This document shows positions 58,396 through 64,000 of a stretch of 64,000 bases of DNA, one piece after another. The DNA is taken from the NCBI RefSeq assembly GCF_018991925.1, contig NW_024753828.1, positions 5,670,339-5,734,338 on the forward strand, written 5' to 3'. This stretch comes from Homarus americanus (lineage: Eukaryota > Arthropoda > Malacostraca > Decapoda > Nephropidae). The notes below the pieces were generated by a model. The model did no database searches, was not told the origin of the DNA, and worked only from the letters and a program-made list of their open reading frames with translations. The translations under genes and the position numbers were made by a program. Position 1 is the first letter of the stretch. Every line of letters begins with the position of its first letter.

Positions 58396-58918
58396 AGTGG
58401 GGCGGCCGTCTGTTAACTCCAGATATGCTCACTTAAAAGAGAAATTGTCCTTTGAGGGAATTATACCTTATATTAAATCGCCATTTGTCCTTCTGCAGTA
58501 TAAAGTTATAAACTATTGTAAGTATTCTAGACTATACATATTTTTAGTATTAATAAAATGTTCTAGGATCTGTGACCATACCTACAAACTGCTTCCAGGT
58601 GCTGCGTCAAACAGGAAGCTAAATCCGTGCTGGTTTTCCTTCACAGGGCTGCTCCGTCTAATTCTTTAAGAACCTATGCCGTGCGAAACTACCTATTCCC
58701 AAATTTTAGTAAGTTAATTGCATTCTCTTTTGTAAACAGTATGGAAGTTTAATTTAACGCCTCTGCTTTGTTCTGGTCAAAGTCCGCCTTAGGTCTCATG
58801 TGATTCTCTTTGTGCCCCAATTTGTTATATCATTTCCAGACTTCAAGCAACGAACTCTCTTGGTAAATATTTTAAGTCCTTCAAGCTTTTCCAACTTTTT
58901 CATAGATAGATAGATAGA
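58396..58918. other. Non-coding stretch ending in a GATA tract
   Basis: No gene was seen. (GATA)n starts at about 58,903 and is interrupted by the next element. Confidence 0.35.
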
Positions 58919-59386
<468 letters not shown>

Positions 59387-59579
59387 ATAGATAGATACAG
59401 ACAGACAGATAGATAAATATACAGTATACAGGTAAACAATTTACTTCGCCTTGTACTTCTGATATGTCACATGTATAAGTACACATAAAAATCAATTGAA
59501 TATGAACTAATATTTAGTTACCCATAAAATTTCGTTTTCTGTAATGTCCTATATTTCTGTTTTCTACAACAGGAATAAC

Positions 59580-59973
59580 GGGGTGCTGGTGGTAGAGTGG
59601 TACCGCTCTTGCCTTCGCAAGCAAGATGTCATGGGTTCGATTCCCGGGCCGGTGGAAGTTGTTTGGACATACTTCCTAGCCCCCATTAGTCCCTGTTCAA
59701 CTAGCAGTAAAGTAGGTACCTGTTGTAAATCGAAAGTTGCGAATTCGTATTCAGGGACAAGTTGTTGGAGCTTCCAATAACTTGATGACATAAACCATTG
59801 ACTCTTCAGGGTTCTATGCCCTCGACTCTTCAGGGTTCTACGCCCTTAACTCATAAGACATAAAGGCAAGCATGAACTTAGCATGCTTCCCTGTTGGGCA
59901 CTGTAAACGCTTCTGCGCTTCACCTTACACAAGGATGTAGGGGGGTGCCCAATAAATAATAATAATAAAAAAA
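59580..59973 (+). mobile_element. tRNA-derived SINE, full-length, 12-bp target duplication
   Basis: The 5' part is tRNA-like: an A-box-like TGGTAGAGTGG at 59,589-59,599 and an exact B-box GGTTCGATTCC at 59,634-59,644, spaced as in a pol III promoter. A tRNA-unrelated body of about 260 bp follows, with a duplicated GACTCTTCAGGGTTCTA block. The 3' end reads ACAAGGATGTAGGGGGGTGC, then AATAAATAATAATAATA and an A-run. AACAGGAATAAC is repeated exactly on both sides (59,568-59,579 and 59,974-59,985). Transcription of SINEs is by RNA polymerase III, and mobilisation needs a partner LINE. Confidence 0.88.
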
Positions 59974-59985
59974 AACAGGAATAAC

Positions 59986-60661
59986 ATAGCTGTTACAGTT
60001 TGTCAAGAAAATTTTAGAAAAGTACCATGAATTAGACGGTAAATTTTTTTTTCTGTTTATAGGACTAACCCGCCGGGCTGCATAGCGCCGATGCGGCCAT
60101 ATCATCTCACGTCCAGAAATTTCAGCATATCATAGTAAGTTCTTTCTGTTTAATATACCGGGGAAGTTAGGTAAGGTTAGGTAAATTTGTTTAGTTTGGT
60201 TGGTTAGGTCTGTTCTTCATAACCACAAATGATAAGTAGCATTTATTTTAAAAATACCCGTTTATGAACATATTTCAACAAACTACATGTGTCCACTACA
60301 AGATTACAATGAAAATCCGGCGTTTTTATAATTGTTTTTCAATCAATTTCGCCCGCAGGTTAGTCCTGTATAATTACCTTTTTTCTTATACAGACGACAA
60401 AATCGTATGTCAAAGAGACCTACAGTAACTATCTGCGGATAGTTTTAATTAGGTTAGGTTAGGTTGTTTCATGTGTCTCATTGGAATATAAATAGTTTAG
60501 CTCATGTACTGTAGGTGGCCGCTTGCCGATAAAACTTATTCATTCACATTCAAGTTTTCAGTTTTATTCAGAAACACCAGTACAGGTTCAGTGTTTTCTA
60601 AAGTTAGTGTTATTATAAATATTCAAAATAAAATAAATATCCTGTAAATATAAATTGTTTC

Positions 60662-60663
<2 letters not shown>
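59986..60663. other. Non-coding stretch
   Basis: No gene was seen. Short AGGTTAGGT words lie at 60,170-60,190 and 60,452-60,468. Confidence 0.35.

Positions 60664-60709
<46 letters not shown>
60664..60709. repeat. (GA)n microsatellite
   Basis: About 23 pure GA units. Confidence 0.98.
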
Positions 60710-60712
<3 letters not shown>

Positions 60713-61017
60713 TTATCAGTAAAACCGTTATACATGGTCACATTGAATCACCATTTACATAGCCAGTGCAGGTATACAAACAATGGTAACACAATATCTA
60801 AGTGTTAAAAATTCCATTAACATCATGAGATTAAAATCCAAACTGTTGACTGTTGAACAAGTTAGCTACACAGAGGTACCCAGCTCACCTATTAAACTCG
60901 TCCTAACTCTTAAGTCTCTTACGTCAGAAATTTTTAAAGCTAAACCTTGAAAATACAGGAATTGTATCGACCGGTAGTGTACATTATTTTCATGAGTTAG
61001 TTGTTTGGCTAGTCTCT

Positions 61018-61380
61018 GTCCAGGGGAAGAGTTTCTTGTGGGATTCTGTCCAGGGGAAGAGTTTCTTGTGGAATTATGTCCAGGGGAAGAGTTTCTTGTG
61101 GGATTCTGTCCAGGGGAAGAGTTTCTTGTGGTATTCTGTCCAGGGGAAGAGTTTCTTGTGGTATTCTGTCCAGGGGAAGAGTTTCTTGTGGGATTCTGTC
61201 CAGGGGAAGAGTTTCTTGTGGTATTCTGTCCAGGGGAAGAGTTTCTTGTGGTATTCTGTCCAGGGGAAGAGTTTCTTGTGGTATTCTGTCCAGGGGAAGA
61301 GTTTCTTGTGGTATTCTGTCCAGGGGAAGAGTTTCTTGTGGTAATTTCTTGTCCAGGGGAAGAGTTTCTTGTGGTATTTC
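61018..61380. repeat. 30-bp minisatellite, 12 copies
   Basis: CAGGGGAAGAGTTTCTTGTG starts at 61,021 and recurs every 30 bp to 61,321, then once more after 33 bp (61,354). Copies differ almost only at two positions after TTGTG (GG, GA or GT). A lone diverged copy (TCTGTCCAGGGGGAGAGTAAC) lies at 61,862. The unit has no stop in most frames, so long ORFs appear on both strands. The minus-strand one reads TRNSSPGQN repeats. Confidence 0.97.
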
Positions 61381-61892
61381 GGGTCCAACTGAGATTCACT
61401 AATGTTTAGAATTGAGAGGTATTATTTTAGTACAACAGATTATTAGGAAACAGTTTTAAATTATTTTAATGCTGATATATTATCCTTAGAATATGTTTTT
61501 TGTTCGTGCAAATGAAAATTACTTATAACATTTAATTTTTTGTTTTTGTTTACATGCTCTATGCGGGGTCACCATGGATTCTCAAACCACGAATTATTTA
61601 GACAAGGGACTGACATTTCCTTTGTTAATAAAGTGAGGGACTGTAGTGTTGTGGGATTACAGACATCCATTGTATCTCAAGAAAAATTTAAAACTACAGC
61701 ACTTTTGGACGACCCGCCATCTTTGTCGTTTAATTCCGAGCGACGGCACTGCGACTGAGCGGATGATTTAATATTCCTTTTTACCAAGAACGGAGAAATG
61801 AGAACTGAGAACGACTGAAATGTTGCCCAATGTGATTTAATACCCCTTTAACCAGTGAAATTCTGTCCAGGGGGAGAGTAACTTATGTTTTT
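61381..61892. other. Non-coding stretch
   Basis: Apart from the lone diverged minisatellite copy at 61,862 nothing was recognised. Confidence 0.35.
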
Positions 61893-62070
61893 TTTCTCCA
61901 TTTATTGGGCACTCCCCTACATCCTTGTGTAAGGTGAAGCGCAGAAGCGTTTACAGTGCCCAACAGGGAAGCATGCTAAGTTCATGCTTGCCTTTATGTC
62001 TTATGAGTTAAGGGCGTAGAACCCTGAAGAGTCAAGGGCGTAGAAGCCTGAAGAGTCAGTGGCTTATGTC
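61893..62070 (-). mobile_element. 5'-truncated SINE copy, reverse orientation
   Basis: This is the reverse complement of the 3' half of the SINE at 59,580: TTATTGGGCACTCCCCTACATCC, TGTAAGGTGAAGCGCAGAAGCG, ATGCTAAGTTCATGCTTGCC and the duplicated CCTGAAGAGTCA block. Homology fades at about 62,070. The tRNA-like head is missing. Confidence 0.88.
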
Positions 62071-63050
62071 TAAGCAAGTATCTGTCTTGTGGAATGTCGT
62101 CAAGTGACCTTGGTCGCGGAAAGTTGAAAGTTACTTGGTTGGGTCAGTCTTGTGGCCAGTGACCTTGAGGGGGTGAATCTGAAATCTGAATCTATTCCTG
62201 ACGACCACCGGGCGATGTGTTGTGATAATTATAATGGTAACGATAATAACAATAATAAAAATAACAGTAATATCAATAATAACAGCAATGATGGAATAAC
62301 AGGAATAATAATGACAATAGTGGTGCTAATATTAATGATGGTAATTATGGTAATAGTAATACTAACAATTTAACGTTAGGGTGTTTAATCATGAGGCGAA
62401 ATAATTGGGGGTCCTACTCTTATCAAAAACATGTAATAATAAGAAATAAAATAGTAATAAGTGAACATTATCCATAATTTTCGTAATGAATTGTTTGTAA
62501 TCTGGCCAATGTTAAAAAATATCCCGATCTGGATCACATAACCATTTAAATATTTCTGGAGACATGAAGTAACGAAATCTATCCATCCTTAACCAAAACT
62601 AAATTAAGACCATCGAGTTAGCTTAAGTTTAGGTCGTCTTTAAAAACTAACGATTTTATTAATGGTTTGAGAGTTGGGTTGCTGGGAATTTGTAACTTTG
62701 GCCATCTTGTTTTTTTTTTTTATGAATTCGTACATTTGTGAACGCTAAAGGAAAATCATATACAGGTATTCGCCAATTTCCTGTTTCCATCCCTCAGAGT
62801 ATCTTATGAGAAATGTGTACCAATAAAGTCTTTGTAATGACCAGTCTCCCAGCGAGGACTGTTAATGAGATTTCAGAAATGATTGTGTAACCTAATTCTG
62901 TTACGAATGTTGTTACGTATCTTCAGTCCTGTTGCTATTAATTAGTATACTATAAATTGAGTCGTCTATTGAAGTGAGACTGAAATTAAAGGTCTATCAT
63001 CCTAGTCCCCCGCTGTAAATCCTCGCATGTGTCATGACATAAGATGGAAG
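62071..63050. other. Non-coding stretch
   Basis: An ATAATAACA-like simple patch lies at 62,222-62,370. Its Asn/Ile-rich ORF is an artefact. Confidence 0.4.
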
Positions 63051-63052
63051 CT

Positions 63053-63255
63053 TATATAAGTGAGAGCGGGAAGGTTGGTGGTACTGTAACAGCGCGCGCA
63101 AATGGGTCGGCGACCTTGGTCCATATTTACAAAATTCGTACTATTCATTTCTCTTTGTACCCATCGAACATAATAGAAAGTATCTGGTTACTGTAGAGTC
63201 TGAGTGCATTATCGAGGCCATTGTAAACCCTTTAAATGAGATCTTACATCCACAG
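63053..63255 (+). promoter_or_regulatory. Candidate TATA promoter and 5' exon of a gene continuing to the right
   Basis: TATATAAG at 63,053-63,060 sits in a locally GC-richer context. A start about 30 bp downstream would give a first exon ending at CCACAG|GTAAGG (GT at 63,256-63,257), a near-consensus donor. A 23-codon ORF (ATG at 63,102) beginning MGRRPWSIFTKFVLFISLC lies inside. It could be an upstream ORF or chance. No second exon is visible in the window. Confidence 0.3.
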
Positions 63256-63256
63256 G

Positions 63257-64000
63257 TAAGGGAGTAATTGACTCGACGAACCTTTGTGAATTGTAGTGTC
63301 CTCAGCTACTCGTCATTCCTGGGTTTTTGATAACATTTAGGTGAATTATCTAACATTATTCATGTTTTTTAGTTACTTTCACGAAGCTTTTTAAAATACT
63401 TCACAGTGAGGGAGGAGAGTAAGGTGTTTTTATTGAGGTCACCTGGAAGACACGTGTCAGGTAGCTTGGTTATGTAAGCTCACGTGGCTGGCGGCATGAC
63501 ACGTGATATGACACCCCCGAATCTCAGGCTTTGATATATCTAATCTAACCTTTTTATTGTACATATTCCTCCGTGGTTCTTTTAATCTTCATCATCTTAA
63601 TTACAATAACGATAAGATAATCATGCACAGTATATAGAGGTTTTGCTGTTTTGGGCAACTGATCAGGGGAGGTGATTACGTCCTCCTCGAATATGTTGCT
63701 TCCGGTTTTAGTTATTTTTAGACTCATTGTTTAGACGCCCCTCAGTAATAGTGACGACCTTACAGCGCTACAAATGTCGGTTATTAGTTTTGATTTTCTT
63801 GGAGGTAATTATAGAACATTCACCAGCATCTGTATGTTCCCAAACAGATGACGTCATGACAGTGGTGTTCAGAAAGGGTTAACAGATTAAGAGGAAAGAT
63901 CCCCCTTACGAAACATCTATACAGATGGGTCCAAATACCTCACAAACATTTTGAATCAATTATTTTGTTAATGGTATTTGTTTAGGTACACAAACTTTGT
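63257..64000. other. Right edge, non-coding
   Basis: No ORF, repeat or element was recognised. If the 5' exon at 63,053-63,255 is real, this is its first intron. Confidence 0.3.

Noticed and set aside
59580..59650. tRNA gene
   Set aside because: The A and B boxes are real, but the sequence is the head of a SINE with a 12-bp target duplication. The acceptor stem does not close and 260 bp of body follows.
61018..61380. CRISPR-like array
   Set aside because: Repeats are directly adjacent without spacers and the genome is eukaryotic; it is a minisatellite.

Overview
The window is eukaryotic nuclear DNA. It is AT-rich, gene-poor and full of microsatellites, minisatellites and small transposons. 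Coding sequence sits in exons bounded by GT...AG introns. Degenerate CCTAA/TTAGG-like tracts (the arthropod telomere motif), tRNA-derived SINEs, non-LTR retroelement pieces and a large Pro/Gln-rich secreted protein suggest an arthropod, most likely a decapod crustacean. The species call is inference; no ribosomal or mitochondrial marker is present.

Layout. (1) 34-2625, + strand: the last five coding exons of an E2F1-3-type transcription factor, ending in the transactivation/pocket-protein-binding motif. The DNA-binding and dimerisation exons lie upstream of the window. (2) 2626 to about 26,500: no convincing gene. It holds the presumed E2F 3' UTR and intergenic DNA with a pogo/Tigger-like MITE, an array of hairpin-forming repeats, a second MITE, several short tandem arrays, a 5'-truncated retroelement with a zinc-finger/endonuclease-like C-terminus, SINE-like DNA and CCTAA-like tracts. 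(3) About 26,550-53,230, + strand: a second gene. I propose an 8-nt coding exon (27,189-27,196) spliced over a 19.9-kb intron to one 6.1-kb coding exon (47,126-53,230). Together they encode a signal peptide followed by a roughly 2,040-residue low-complexity secreted or matrix protein. The Gln-Pro-Gly-His repeat switches frame several times between about 49,088 and 49,305. (4) The large intron carries a 122-bp-arm near-perfect palindrome, a 40-bp-arm hairpin, a degenerate TTTAGAC array, a 22-bp minisatellite, long polypyrimidine tracts and a TTAA-flanked piggyBac-like MITE. (5) 53,231-64,000: repeats again, including a TA-flanked MITE, a nested duplicated repeat family, a hAT-like MITE in a GATA tract, a full SINE with a 12-bp target duplication, its truncated reverse copy, a 30-bp minisatellite, and a possible TATA promoter with a 5' exon near the right end.

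The two genes lie head to tail on the + strand with about 24 kb between them. Nothing shows that they are functionally linked. Confidence is highest for the E2F exons, the 6.1-kb exon, the palindrome, the SINE and the tandem arrays. It is moderate for the tiny first exon and the DNA transposon family names, and low for promoter calls.
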